Of a DNA stretch of 64,000 bases, positions 16,291 to 25,270 are shown piece after piece (within the stretch, counting starts at the first letter, position 1; each line of letters starts with the position of its first letter). This DNA is from Firmicutes bacterium UBA5493 (lineage in GTDB: Bacteria; Bacillota; Limnochordia; Darwinibacteriales; Darwinibacteriaceae). The DNA lies in contig DIPH01000038.1 of assembly GCA_002424045.1 (NCBI GenBank), positions 1 to 64,000 of the forward strand, written 5' to 3'. Both the position numbers and the translations under genes were made by a program. The notes under the pieces are model-generated. The model was given only the letters and a program-made list of their open reading frames with translations. It was not told where the DNA came from and searched no databases.

Positions 16291-17682
16291 ATGAAAGAAT
16301 TAACCATTGCAGCTGTGGCTACCCCCCTAGGCGAAGGGGGTATAGGCGTTGTGCGCCTCAGTGGTCCTGAAGCTCTAGCTATCGCCGATGGGGTCTTCCA
16401 AGGGAGGCAAGGAGGAAAACTCAGTGATCCCAGATGTGATCGGCTGCGCTATGGTAAAGTGGTAGATCCCAGAACCGGAAGGACGGTGGATGAAGCCTTA
16501 GCTTTAGTTATGCGTGCCCCCCACTCCTATACTGCAGAGGATGTGGTAGAGCTCCAGTGTCACGGTGGTGTTGTTGTGGTACAGGAAGTCTTGGCCCTTT
16601 GCTTAAAGCTAGGGGCTAAGATGGCTGAGCCTGGAGAGTTTACGAAACGGGCCTTCTTGAACGGCCGCTTGGATTTGAGCCAGGCCGAGGCCGTGATGGA
16701 TCTTGTCCGTTCCCCCACCCGCCTTGGGTTGGAAGTTGCGGTGGATCAACTAGAAGGAAGTTTGAGCCGGCGTATCAAGGGGCTTCAAGAGAACTTGTAT
16801 CAAATCATGGTGCAGGTAGAGGCCAGCATTGACTTTCCAGAAGATGATCTGCCTGAGGTTGAACTTCAGGAGATAGAACATACGCTCAAGCATACCTTGG
16901 CTGAAATCGCAGACCTTTTAGATACAGCCGATGATGGGAGAATCCTGCGGGAGGGCCTAAAGACCGTAATTACCGGTAAGCCGAATGTGGGAAAATCGAG
17001 CCTCTTAAATACATTACTCGATGAGGATAGGGCCCTAGTTACTGACATTCCTGGAACCACAAGAGATAGCATTGAAGAAGTGGTGAATCTGCGGGGTGTG
17101 CCCTTACGCCTGATTGACACCGCGGGGATTAGAGAGAGTGTTGATGTGGTAGAACAGCTTGGCGTAGCACGGAGCCTGGACCTTCTTAAAGAGGCTGATT
17201 TGGTCTTGCATGTCCTAGACCGTAGTGAAGCCCTTACCGAGGATGATTTTGAAGTGTTGAGGCGTACTCATGACACTAGACGAGTTGTGTTGATTAATAA
17301 AGTAGACTTGCCGGCCCTGTGGGATGTGGAAGACTTGGGAGATGTGGCGAATTCGCCTGTTTTAGAAATGTCCCTTCTTAAGGAAAACCGCCAGGTTGTC
17401 CAGGGCCTAAGTGACGTTATCTTAAGCCTTGTAGCTAGGGACCGTATTACAAGCGCGGCTGGCTCCCGGGCCCTCATAACCCGCACCAGACATAAGCAAG
17501 CTCTGCAAGAAGCCGAGAGTGTTCTCAAGGAATCTTTGGGGACACTCAATCAAGGCCTACCCCTTGATTTAATTGCAGTGGACTTGTATGCGGCTTTGGA
17601 GCACTTAGGGGAAATAACTGGGGAAACGGTGCGGGAGAACGTCCTAGACCGCATTTTTGCCCAATTTTGCATAGGCAAGTAG
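16291..17682 (+). CDS. mnmE: tRNA modification GTPase MnmE
   Basis: A 463-residue GTPase that, with MnmG, forms the cmnm5U34 modification in tRNA anticodons. The N-terminal folate-binding domain begins TIAAVATPLGEGGIGVVRLSG. The G domain has GKPNVGKSSLLN and DTAGIRES. The C-terminus is the conserved FCIGK, whose Cys is needed for modification. I chose ATG at 16291 because AGGTG lies six bases upstream. mnmG follows closely. Confidence 0.97.
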   Translation: MKELTIAAVATPLGEGGIGVVRLSGPEALAIADGVFQGRQGGKLSDPRCDRLRYGKVVDPRTGRTVDEALALVMRAPHSYTAEDVVELQCHGGVVVVQEVLALCLKLGAKMAEPGEFTKRAFLNGRLDLSQAEAVMDLVRSPTRLGLEVAVDQLEGSLSRRIKGLQENLYQIMVQVEASIDFPEDDLPEVELQEIEHTLKHTLAEIADLLDTADDGRILREGLKTVITGKPNVGKSSLLNTLLDEDRALVTDIPGTTRDSIEEVVNLRGVPLRLIDTAGIRESVDVVEQLGVARSLDLLKEADLVLHVLDRSEALTEDDFEVLRRTHDTRRVVLINKVDLPALWDVEDLGDVANSPVLEMSLLKENRQVVQGLSDVILSLVARDRITSAAGSRALITRTRHKQALQEAESVLKESLGTLNQGLPLDLIAVDLYAALEHLGEITGETVRENVLDRIFAQFCIGK

Positions 17683-17698
17683 TAGGAAGGGGTTAACT

Positions 17699-19564
17699 AT
17701 GCCTCAGAGTTATGACGTGATTGTGGTTGGAGCGGGACATGCCGGAGTCGAAGCAGCACTAGCTGCCGCACGCATGGGTCAGAGGGTGGTCATTTTTACC
17801 TTGAATTTGGATAATGTGGCCTTGCTGCCCTGTAACCCTAGCATTGGAGGATCGGGTAAGGCTACTTTGGTCCGGGAAGTTGATGCCCTAGGTGGTGAGA
17901 TGGCCAAGAACTGTGATGCCACCTTGATGCAAATGCGCATGTTAAACACGAGGCGCGGACCTGCGGTGCAGTCCCTTCGCGTGCAGCTTGATCGCAAGCT
18001 TTACCAAAGACGCATGAAAAACATCTTAGAAACCACCGATAGTGTGTATCTTAAGGAAGCACTGGTTACAGATTTACTCGTGGAAAAGGGGGCGATTAAG
18101 GGCGTTATTCTCCGTGGGGGTGTTAGGGTTTATGCACCTTGTGTAATCTTGGCCACCGGCACGTACTTGCGGGCCATCATTCACATTGGCGAACTACAAT
18201 ATGAGTCTGGGCCCCAAGGACAGCATGCGGCAGTGGACTTAGCTGATGCTCTCGGGAAGTGGCTTCCCATCGTGCGCTTCAAGACTGGTACTCCTCCCCG
18301 GGTGAACCTCCGCTCTCTTAATTATGATCAATTGGAGAAACTACCGGGTGATCCGAATATTTCTGGTTTCTCCTTTGAAACAAACAGCCTAGATATTGAG
18401 CAAATCCCTTGCTGGGTGACGTTTACGACACAAGAGACCCATCGTATTATCCGCGAGAACCTGAGTCGCACATCCATGTATAGTGGTGCCATTACTGGAG
18501 CAGGTCCCCGCTATTGCCCTTCTATTGAAAGCAAAATTGTAGAGTTTCCTGACCGGGAGAGCCACCAGATTTTCATTGAACCTGAGGGATGGCAGACCAA
18601 TGAAGCTTACTTGAGCGGGGTCTCTACATCCCTACCCTATGAAGTGCAAGAGGAGATGCTCAAAACCATTCCGGGCTTTGAGGATGTGGAAATTCTGCGG
18701 CCCGCCTATGCCATCGAATACGACTGCATTGATCCCTTAGCCCTCAGGGCTTCCTTAGAAAGCAAGGATGTTTCTGGACTCTTTTTTGCAGGACAGATCA
18801 ATGGTACTTCGGGCTATGAAGAGGCTGCGGCTCAAGGTATTATAGCCGGTATTAACGCGTCCCGTTTTTTGCGAGGTCAAGATGCTGTAATTATTCCCCG
18901 CTCCCAAGGATATATTGGGGTTTTAATTGATGATTTGGTCACAAAGGGTGTTACGGAGCCCTATCGTATGATGACCTCCCGCTCGGAGTACCGCCTTTCT
19001 TTGCGTATGGATAACGCCGATGCACGCTTCACCCCCCTTGGCTATTCCCTGGGACTGATTTCCCCAGAGCGCTATGGGGCCTTCGAGAGCAAAATGGCCC
19101 AAGTCAATGAAGAGGTGGAGCGCTTGAATAAGACTATCTTAGGAGGCACTCCTGAAGTCAATGACAAGCTCACGGCACTTGGAACAGCTCCCCTCAAGCA
19201 CGGAGTGAACTTGGCGGATCTATTGCGTCGTCCCGAATTAAAGTACGTGGATCTAGGTCACTTTACCGAGTTACCCAACCTACCTCCCCTGGTAGCGGAA
19301 CAAGTGGAAATCCAAGTCAAGTACCACGGCTATTTGGCGCGGCAAGACTCGGCTATTGAACGGTTTGAAAAGATGGAAAAAAAACGATTGCCCCTGGATT
19401 TCCCTTATGAGGAGATCAAGGGCCTTTCAAGAGAAGCGGCCACGAGGCTGAGTGAAATCAAGCCAAGTTCCGTTGGCCAGGCTTCTAGGGTTTCTGGGGT
19501 AAATCCCGCCGATATTAGTGTCTTGTTGGTTTATCTCGAACAACAGCAACGGAGGTCAGATTAA
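17699..19564 (+). CDS. mnmG: tRNA uridine-5-carboxymethylaminomethyl synthesis enzyme MnmG
   Basis: A 621-residue FAD-dependent partner of MnmE. It has the Rossmann motif VVGAGHAGVEAALAAARMG at the N-terminus and family blocks NPSIGGSGK, TGTPPRV and GQINGTSGYEEAAAQG. The C-terminal helical domain contains YLARQDSAIERFEKMEKK. GGAAGGGG precedes the ATG. Its TAA overlaps the rsmG ATG (TAATG). Confidence 0.98.
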   Translation: MPQSYDVIVVGAGHAGVEAALAAARMGQRVVIFTLNLDNVALLPCNPSIGGSGKATLVREVDALGGEMAKNCDATLMQMRMLNTRRGPAVQSLRVQLDRKLYQRRMKNILETTDSVYLKEALVTDLLVEKGAIKGVILRGGVRVYAPCVILATGTYLRAIIHIGELQYESGPQGQHAAVDLADALGKWLPIVRFKTGTPPRVNLRSLNYDQLEKLPGDPNISGFSFETNSLDIEQIPCWVTFTTQETHRIIRENLSRTSMYSGAITGAGPRYCPSIESKIVEFPDRESHQIFIEPEGWQTNEAYLSGVSTSLPYEVQEEMLKTIPGFEDVEILRPAYAIEYDCIDPLALRASLESKDVSGLFFAGQINGTSGYEEAAAQGIIAGINASRFLRGQDAVIIPRSQGYIGVLIDDLVTKGVTEPYRMMTSRSEYRLSLRMDNADARFTPLGYSLGLISPERYGAFESKMAQVNEEVERLNKTILGGTPEVNDKLTALGTAPLKHGVNLADLLRRPELKYVDLGHFTELPNLPPLVAEQVEIQVKYHGYLARQDSAIERFEKMEKKRLPLDFPYEEIKGLSREAATRLSEIKPSSVGQASRVSGVNPADISVLLVYLEQQQRRSD

Positions 19565-20295
19565 TGGACTTTGATGTTACACTCTTCCAATCGGCCTTAC
19601 TACAAGGATTAGAGGAATGGGAATTAGAGGAGCTATCAAGCTCCCTCCCTGCCTTTACCCGCTTTGCCGAGTCCATTGTGGAGACGAACCAGACCCTAAA
19701 CTTGACCCGGCTCGTAGGTCCTGAGGAGATGGCGGTGAAGAACATCGTGGATAGCCTGGGCCTTTTGCGTTTGGAATGGCCCTTAACTACGAGCTGCCTT
19801 GATTTGGGAACCGGTGCAGGTTTTCCAGGAGTCCCTTTGGCCCTTTGCCGTCCGAGATGGTCTGTTGTGCTCTTGGATTCACTCCGCAAACGCCTGCGCT
19901 TTCTAGAGGGGGCCGCAAGGGACTTAGGAATCACCAATGTAACCACTTTGCACGCGAGGGCTGAAGATGCCGGTCAAGACGAAAATCACAGGCAAACATA
20001 TGATCTGGTTGTCAGTCGGGCGGTAGCTCTCTTGCCTGTTCTTTTGGAATTGGCCACCCCCTTGGTCAAGGTAGGCGGCTGTTTTGTTGCTTATAAGTCA
20101 AGTGAAGCACATACAGAGCTTAAGGAAAGCTCTGGTGCCATGGGGAAACTCAACGTAGGGTTAGAACAAGTGTTCGAAATGGATTTACCCTTTTCTATGG
20201 GGGAACGTAGTTTATTGGTGTTTCGAAAATACGCACCCACTCCCCAAGCCTATCCCCGCAGAGCAGGATTACCCAATAAGCAACCCCTACAATAA
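19564..20295 (+). CDS. rsmG: 16S rRNA (guanine527-N7)-methyltransferase RsmG
   Basis: A 243-residue SAM-dependent methyltransferase. The SAM motif is LDLGTGAGFPGVPLAL, and VVSRAVA is the downstream family motif. It modifies G527 in 16S rRNA; loss gives low-level streptomycin resistance in other bacteria. The start overlaps the mnmG stop by one base, which is a coupled arrangement. A strong terminator follows. Confidence 0.96.
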   Translation: MDFDVTLFQSALLQGLEEWELEELSSSLPAFTRFAESIVETNQTLNLTRLVGPEEMAVKNIVDSLGLLRLEWPLTTSCLDLGTGAGFPGVPLALCRPRWSVVLLDSLRKRLRFLEGAARDLGITNVTTLHARAEDAGQDENHRQTYDLVVSRAVALLPVLLELATPLVKVGGCFVAYKSSEAHTELKESSGAMGKLNVGLEQVFEMDLPFSMGERSLLVFRKYAPTPQAYPRRAGLPNKQPLQ

Positions 20296-20306
20296 GGAGC
20301 ATTAGA

Positions 20307-20340
20307 GGAGTCTCGTTCAAGGAACGGAGACTCCCTTTTG
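20307..20340 (+). terminator. Rho-independent terminator after rsmG
   Basis: GGAGTCTC-GTTC pairs with GAAC-(G)-GAGACTCC around an AAG loop, followed by TTTTGTTTT. Confidence 0.9.
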
Positions 20341-20412
20341 TTTTGGTGTATATGGGAAGGAACTCGCCTCTCTATACAGAATTACAATATTAACTGGGAA
20401 TGGGGTGAGTCT

Positions 20413-21291
20413 ATGAAGTTAACGGAGGTTCTGTTGAATCGAAAGCGCTCAGAGGGGCCGAAGGATGAAGCCTTCGATAGCTGGAGCGAGACGGTTCAAG
20501 CGCTTCCTATCCACCTTATCGGCGCCGGCAAGTACCAACCGAGGCAGGAATTTGCTCAAGAGGCTTTGGAGGAGTTGGCCGAATCCATCAAGACCCATGG
20601 TCTCTTGCAGCCAGTCGTGGTTCGCCGGGGTGCCATTGGTTATGAACTAATTGTAGGTGAGCGACGGCTGCGGGCCTGCAAAGATCTAGGTTGGGAAGTG
20701 ATTCCCGCCATCGTTCGAGATGTGGACGACCGGGAAGCAGCTGAGCTTGCCCTGATTGAGAATCTGCAGCGTTCTGATCTCCATGTCTTTGAAATCGCCG
20801 AAGGTTACGAGAGGCTCTTGACAGAATTCGAGTTGACCCAGGACGAACTGGCAACCAGACTAGGAATAAGTCAAGCTAACATAGCTAACAAGATACGCTT
20901 GCTGAGACTTCCCACACAAGTGCGGGACATTATTTCCCGGGAAATGCTTAGCGAACGCCATGGTCGGGCCCTTCTGCGTCTGGCGAATTTGGAGCAGCAA
21001 CTCCAGGTGCTAGAAAGAGTTGTTGCGGACGATCTCAGCGTTAAGCAGACAGAAGAGCTTGTGACATCCTTCTTGGATCCGCAGAACTCCAAGGGAAAAC
21101 GTGATAAGCCCGAGAAAAAGCGCAAGTTGATCATCAAGGACCTGCGCCTTTTTACGAATAGTGTGAGGCAACTTACCAATACCTTGCAGTCCAGCGGACT
21201 TGTTGTCAAGGTAGATGAACGAGAAAATGACGATATTTATGAGATTGTGGTAACGGTGCAAAAACCGCATGGGGGTGAAATGAATGGCTAG
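20413..21291 (+). CDS. noc: Nucleoid occlusion protein Noc (ParB paralogue)
   Basis: A 292-residue ParB-like CTPase fold. It has YQPRQEF, LIVGERRLRA (CTP-binding GERR region) and IENLQRSDLH, then a helix-turn-helix with SQANIANKIRLLRLP. The latter and SERHGRALLRL and LSVKQTEELV match B. subtilis Noc better than Spo0J. The N-terminus MKLTEVLLNRK could be the short membrane-targeting helix. Noc binds dispersed sites and blocks division over the nucleoid. A perfect Noc site lies inside the gene. ATG at 20413 follows GGGGTGAG. It overlaps parA by eight bases. Confidence 0.88.
   Translation: MKLTEVLLNRKRSEGPKDEAFDSWSETVQALPIHLIGAGKYQPRQEFAQEALEELAESIKTHGLLQPVVVRRGAIGYELIVGERRLRACKDLGWEVIPAIVRDVDDREAAELALIENLQRSDLHVFEIAEGYERLLTEFELTQDELATRLGISQANIANKIRLLRLPTQVRDIISREMLSERHGRALLRLANLEQQLQVLERVVADDLSVKQTEELVTSFLDPQNSKGKRDKPEKKRKLIIKDLRLFTNSVRQLTNTLQSSGLVVKVDERENDDIYEIVVTVQKPHGGEMNG
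20932..20945. promoter_or_regulatory. Noc-binding site (perfect palindrome)
   Basis: ATTTCCCGGGAAAT, identical to the 14-bp Noc-binding consensus reported for B. subtilis. It lies within the noc coding sequence. Confidence 0.8.
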
Positions 21292-22048
21292 AGTGATAGC
21301 AATCATTAATCAAAAGGGCGGCGTGGGAAAAAGCACCACAGCAGTGAATTTAGGAGCCTACCTAGCCCTGGCAGGCCAAAGGGTGCTCTTGGTGGATGTG
21401 GACCCCCAGGGCAATGCCTCCAGTGGAGTCGGGATAGACAAACGGAAAATTCGTCGCTGTATGTACTCTGTCTTAATCGATGGGGAGAAAATTGAGCGCA
21501 TCATCGAGCCAACGGATATCCAGAACTTTCACGTGGCACCGGCCACCATAGACTTAGCTGGTGCAGAGATTGAGTTGGTGTCCACGATTTCCAGGGAGTT
21601 TCGTCTCAAAAAGGCTCTAGAACTGGTGCAGGATCGATATGATTACGTAGTAATCGACGCCCCTCCCTCCTTAGGACTTTTGACGGTGAATGGGTTGACA
21701 GCGGCCAACTCAGTCTTGGTACCAATTCAATGTGAGTATTACGCTCTCGAAGGTCTGAGCCAATTGGTGAGTACCATCGCCATGGTGCAAGAACACCTTA
21801 ACCCTGCTTTGGAGTGGGAAGGCGTGGTCATGACCATGTACGATGTGCGCACCAACCTATCCCAGCAGGTCATTGAGGATGTACAGACCTATTTTCAAAA
21901 TACAGTGAGGGTGTACAAGTCCATCATTCCCCGTAACGTCCGTTTGGGCGAAGCACCGAGTTTCGGCCAGCCCATCGCACTCTATGACCCAAAATCAAAG
22001 GGAGCCGAAGCCTACGAAAGCTTAGCGCAGGAGGTTTTGAACTCATGA
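21284..22048 (+). CDS. parA: Chromosome-partitioning ATPase ParA (Soj)
   Basis: A 254-residue deviant Walker ATPase with KGGVGKSTT at the N-terminus, LLVDVDPQGNASSG and VVIDAPPSLGLLTVN. It works with ParB to organise and separate origins, and in Bacillus also regulates DnaA. The ATG overlaps noc, and its TGA overlaps the parB ATG (ATGA), so noc-parA-parB is one translationally coupled unit. Confidence 0.97.
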   Translation: MARVIAIINQKGGVGKSTTAVNLGAYLALAGQRVLLVDVDPQGNASSGVGIDKRKIRRCMYSVLIDGEKIERIIEPTDIQNFHVAPATIDLAGAEIELVSTISREFRLKKALELVQDRYDYVVIDAPPSLGLLTVNGLTAANSVLVPIQCEYYALEGLSQLVSTIAMVQEHLNPALEWEGVVMTMYDVRTNLSQQVIEDVQTYFQNTVRVYKSIIPRNVRLGEAPSFGQPIALYDPKSKGAEAYESLAQEVLNS

Positions 22049-22884
22049 GCACACAAAGATTGGGAAGGGGACTGCGGGCGCTCATTCCTGAAGTGGAAGA
22101 AGCCGAAACCACCGGGGATATTCAGGAAATCTCTCTAGATCGCATTGAGTCTAATCCTTTTCAACCAAGGCAGCACTTTGACCCAGAAAAGCTGCAAGAA
22201 TTGGCCCAGTCCATTGAGGAGTTTGGCCTACTTGAGCCGATCATTGTTCGGGAGCATGGCGCAAACTTTCAGCTCGTAGCCGGCGAGCGCAGGGTCCGGG
22301 CGGCGAGGTTAACTGGTCTTCGGGCTGTGCCTGCACTACTCCGTGATTTTTCCGATGTGGAAATGATGAAAGTAGCCCTCGTTGAGAATCTCCAGAGGGA
22401 AAACCTGAACCCCATTGAAGAGGCCGAAGGGTACCAAAGGCTTATGGACGAGTTTGGATTTACCCAAAGTCAGGTTGCTGAGGCCGTTGGTAAGAAGCGG
22501 CCCTCCGTGGCAAATGCACTCCGCCTTTTGAACTTGAGCGAGTCTGAGCAGCAAATGGTTCAGGACGGGCGGCTCTCCATGGGTCATGCTAAGGTCCTCT
22601 TGGGAGTGAGTGACACTAAGAGGAGGGCGCAGCTGGCCAACAAGGTTGTGAAAGAAGAGTTGAGTGTGCGCCAGTTAGAGGAACTTTTGAAGAAGCCCAA
22701 GAGTGTTCCACGTGGAACATTCAAGATGAAGAGTCCTGAGTTGGTTGATTTGGAGGAGGATTTGCAGCGCATCTTCGGCACGAAGGTTTCCATGAGTTAT
22801 CGGCAAGGTGCCGGGAGAATTTCTATCGAGTACTACTCCGATGAGGAGCTAGAACGGCTTCTGGAGATGATTCGAGGAATTTAG
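22045..22884 (+). CDS. parB: Chromosome-partitioning protein ParB (Spo0J)
   Basis: A 279-residue parS-binding CTPase clamp. The N-terminus RLGRGLRALIP is the ParA-interacting segment. Then come NPFQPRQHF, LVAGERRVRAARL and VENLQRENLNPIEEA, followed by the parS helix-turn-helix (SQVAEAVGKKRPSVANALRLL). The C-terminal dimer domain ends the protein. One parS-like site lies inside its own coding sequence, as in B. subtilis spo0J, and two lie just downstream. Confidence 0.97.
   Translation: MSTQRLGRGLRALIPEVEEAETTGDIQEISLDRIESNPFQPRQHFDPEKLQELAQSIEEFGLLEPIIVREHGANFQLVAGERRVRAARLTGLRAVPALLRDFSDVEMMKVALVENLQRENLNPIEEAEGYQRLMDEFGFTQSQVAEAVGKKRPSVANALRLLNLSESEQQMVQDGRLSMGHAKVLLGVSDTKRRAQLANKVVKEELSVRQLEELLKKPKSVPRGTFKMKSPELVDLEEDLQRIFGTKVSMSYRQGAGRISIEYYSDEELERLLEMIRGI
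22704..22719. promoter_or_regulatory. parS site within parB
   Basis: TGTTCCACGTGGAACA, a perfect 16-bp palindrome matching the parS consensus TGTTNCACGTGNAACA. Confidence 0.93.
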
Positions 22885-22921
22885 ACAGGAGTGTTCCACA
22901 TGGAACACTCCTGTTATTTTT
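22885..22921 (+). terminator. parB terminator containing a parS-like palindrome
   Basis: Arms ACAGGAGTGTTCCA (22885-22898) and TGGAACACTCCTGT (22901-22914) form a 14-bp near-perfect hairpin, followed by TATTTTT. Its core (22892-22907) is TGTTCCACATGGAACA, parS with one central mismatch. The same DNA could thus act as transcription terminator and partition site. Confidence 0.8.
22892..22907. promoter_or_regulatory. parS-like site (central mismatch)
   Basis: TGTTCCACATGGAACA differs from the palindromic parS at one central base (CG to CA). It is embedded in the parB terminator hairpin. Confidence 0.65.
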
Positions 22922-22936
22922 AGGCACCTTGCCAAA

Positions 22937-22952
22937 TGTTCCACGTGGAACA
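22937..22952. promoter_or_regulatory. parS site downstream of parB
   Basis: TGTTCCACGTGGAACA, a perfect palindromic parS between parB and yyaC, 45 bp from the previous site. Confidence 0.93.
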
Positions 22953-22957
22953 TGTAG

Positions 22958-23554
22958 TTAGACATTCTGGTAGGACCCGGGCGCAACTTCTGCTTCAGAG
23001 AGGTGGTTGCCCAGACACATGGTCAGGGCTTCCGTAATAACATCGGCCATCTGAATTACTAAGCTCAGGCGAGTGTTTTGCAACACAACATGCTCCATAA
23101 AACCAGCTACATTAACCACACCAATGATATGGTAATGACCCACAGTGGGGAGTTGTTTGCTCACACCTGTACCTGGATGCAGGGGACCACGTTTTACAGA
23201 AATGTAGCCGATGCTCTTTACCCGCCCTAAACAGGCATCAATAGCTATAATGGTGCTTTCCCTGTTCTCACTGTTGATCCGTTCAACGGTTTTCTCCAAG
23301 TTCAAGGCGTGTACAGGCTCGTGAATTGTCCCGTGCACTGTGACATTTGGGGGTAAAAGTCCATCTTTTTGCCGTTTTACTAAGGCTGAGCCAATGAAAG
23401 GTCCTAATGAATCCCCGGTGGATCGGTCTGTCCCGACGCACACAATATCAATGTGTGGCTTTAAAGGCAAAGAGGCCAGCGTCACCCCTAGGTGGGCTGA
23501 GGAAAGAGGGTCACCAAAGTAGGTTCGTCCCACGACATCTGTATCGAAAAACAT
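22958..23554 (-). CDS. yyaC: Spore protease-like YyaC (DUF1256)
   Basis: A 198-residue protein of the YyaC family, related to the germination protease Gpr. It contains IVCVGTDRSTGDSLGPFIGS, IHEPVHALNL and IAIDACLGRVKSIGYI, all family hallmarks. B. subtilis yyaC also sits beside spo0J. It is restricted to spore formers and their relatives. GGAGGTGGAGC precedes the ATG at 23554. It is transcribed against replication, convergent with parB. Confidence 0.92.
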   Translation of the reverse strand: MFFDTDVVGRTYFGDPLSSAHLGVTLASLPLKPHIDIVCVGTDRSTGDSLGPFIGSALVKRQKDGLLPPNVTVHGTIHEPVHALNLEKTVERINSENRESTIIAIDACLGRVKSIGYISVKRGPLHPGTGVSKQLPTVGHYHIIGVVNVAGFMEHVVLQNTRLSLVIQMADVITEALTMCLGNHLSEAEVAPGSYQNV

Positions 23555-23683
23555 GCTCCACCTCCAGGCAGGTATACTTGTCTTAGTTTATGCAACCTTT
23601 CCCCACTTTATGCACCAAGAAAAGATCGGACCGAGAGAACATCACGAAACTCCTCCTCGAATAGGTTGGAGGGGGGTGGTATT

Positions 23684-24679
23684 GTGAGCTTATGGTCCAT
23701 TGCAGCGCTTTACATTGGAGGAGTGCTCGGCGCCGGATTTGCTTCTGGTCAAGAGTTGGTGGTGTTTTTTGTGAATTATGGTTCAGCGGGTCTCTGGGGA
23801 ATTCTCGTAGCCGCTTCCTTCTTGTTCTTGGGAACTGTGCTCATCCTTGAGTATTGTGCCCAGAAGAGTGTATCTTCCTATGCCCAGATCTTTGCTCGCC
23901 TCGATCACAGGCTCATCTGGCTTTTTGATCTGCTCTATTCCGTCTTCCTCCTTATTGGAACCAGCGTGATGCTGGCAGGTATCGGTGCCATGGGAAGTAC
24001 GGCTCTGACCGGGCTCATTCTGAAGTTAGGAAGCGCAGCTCTGGTACTTGCTGTCCTTCGTAAAGGGGCCGCTGGTGTGGTCAAGACCAGCGGTTGGCTG
24101 GCGCCCCTCCTGGTGATGATCCTCTGCGTCTTGGCCTTGCACCGCCTCCAGAATCACGGTATTAGTCTCCCAGAACACAGCTCTTGGCGAGGTCTGGAGG
24201 CGGCCACTCTCTATGGATCCTATAATCTAGGCTTCTCCATGGCGGTTTTGGCCAGCATCCACAGCTACGTCAAGACCAGAAAAGATCGGTGGAAGCTGGC
24301 ACTAGTGGCTAATCTCATCCTGGGGGCAAGTATGGTTCTGCTTTTTTTTGCCTTAACGAGCCTAAGTCCCCAAGAGCTCGCAAGACCCTTTCCTCTAAAG
24401 CATGTAGTAAAAGGTTGGGGTCATATAGCCCTGGCGAGCTATGAGTTTGTGCTGTGGGGCGCCATGTACTCTACGGGCATAGCCCACTCCTTGGCGCTGG
24501 TCAGTCGTATTACGGAGTCCCAAAGGGTCTCTTGGTCTAGGGCGAGCCTTATAATTGTTGCCGCCTCTTTGGGGCTTTCCTACTTTGGGTTTAGTACACT
24601 GATTAGCGTAGCCTATCCAATCCTGGGTCTAGCTGGGCTTTGGATCATAGCGAACTTAGCTCGCGAGTTGCTTCCATAG
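23684..24679 (+). CDS. YkvI-family integral membrane protein
   Basis: A 331-residue protein with about nine or ten hydrophobic segments. The first helix carries IGGVLGAGFASGQELVVFF, the signature of YkvI-like proteins in the APC-type transporter superfamily. No substrate is established. GTG at 23684 is preferred because GGAGGGGGGTGG lies just before it; the earlier TTG overlaps this ribosome site. It is divergent from yyaC. Confidence 0.78.
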   Translation: MSLWSIAALYIGGVLGAGFASGQELVVFFVNYGSAGLWGILVAASFLFLGTVLILEYCAQKSVSSYAQIFARLDHRLIWLFDLLYSVFLLIGTSVMLAGIGAMGSTALTGLILKLGSAALVLAVLRKGAAGVVKTSGWLAPLLVMILCVLALHRLQNHGISLPEHSSWRGLEAATLYGSYNLGFSMAVLASIHSYVKTRKDRWKLALVANLILGASMVLLFFALTSLSPQELARPFPLKHVVKGWGHIALASYEFVLWGAMYSTGIAHSLALVSRITESQRVSWSRASLIIVAASLGLSYFGFSTLISVAYPILGLAGLWIIANLARELLP

Positions 24680-24681
24680 GG

Positions 24682-24711
24682 TTGGCATTTCTGGAGGTTT
24701 TTAGGTATAAT
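24682..24711 (+). promoter_or_regulatory. SigA-type promoter for TPR gene
   Basis: TTGGCA (24682-24687), 18-bp spacer, TATAAT (24706-24711). It begins just after the stop of the YkvI-like gene. Confidence 0.7.
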
Positions 24712-24742
24712 AGAAACACTGATGTGCGAAGGTGGTGGCCTT

Positions 24743-25270
24743 GTGACACCTGAAATCGACGAATTGTATGAAGAGGCATTAGGTTATTTGGAGGCCTGGA
24801 ACCTAGATCAAGCCGAAGAGTGCCTCAGGAAACTCATTGAGTTAGATCCAGAGCACGCACGGGGTCACAATAAGTTGGGTGTCGTCTTTGCTCGTCGTGA
24901 CGACTTGAGGCAGGCTGAAGAATGCTTCAGTCAGGCCGTGGCCCTTGACCCCAATCTTGCTACTGCTCACTCCAACTTGGGAAACATTTACGCTGAACGA
25001 AACTGGATGGACCGGGCCAAAGCAGCGTATGAGCGTGCCTTAGCCCTTGATCCGGGCAACCCAACCGCAACGCATAATCTAGGGGTCTTGTATCGCAAGA
25101 GTGGAGAGATCGGGCGCGGTATTGACTTGATGAAACAAGCGAATAGATCAGAGCGCCATAGGTTTCGCGATGAAACGCGACGCAATCCAGAGAGCAGACG
25201 TATCATGCGCATCGGTTGGGCTGTGGTGATTGCCATTGGACTAGCCCTTTTCTATCTGTTTAACAGGTAA
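24743..25270 (+). CDS. Tail-anchored TPR-repeat protein
   Basis: A 175-residue protein with three to four tetratricopeptide repeats (about 5-120), each with the A-L-x-L-D-P spacing, for example LRKLIELDPEHARGHNKLG and YERALALDPGNPTATHNLG. A basic stretch then precedes one C-terminal hydrophobic helix (WAVVIAIGLALFYLF) ending the protein, so it is probably tail-anchored with TPRs in the cytoplasm. TPRs mediate protein contacts; partner unknown. GTG at 24743 was chosen for the AAGGTGGTGG before it; ATG at 24722 is possible. Confidence 0.78.
   Translation: MTPEIDELYEEALGYLEAWNLDQAEECLRKLIELDPEHARGHNKLGVVFARRDDLRQAEECFSQAVALDPNLATAHSNLGNIYAERNWMDRAKAAYERALALDPGNPTATHNLGVLYRKSGEIGRGIDLMKQANRSERHRFRDETRRNPESRRIMRIGWAVVIAIGLALFYLFNR

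Noticed and set aside
21525..21545. CACGTG-containing parS-like sequence in parA
   Set aside because: Only about 11 of 16 positions match parS and it is not palindromic; probably coding coincidence.
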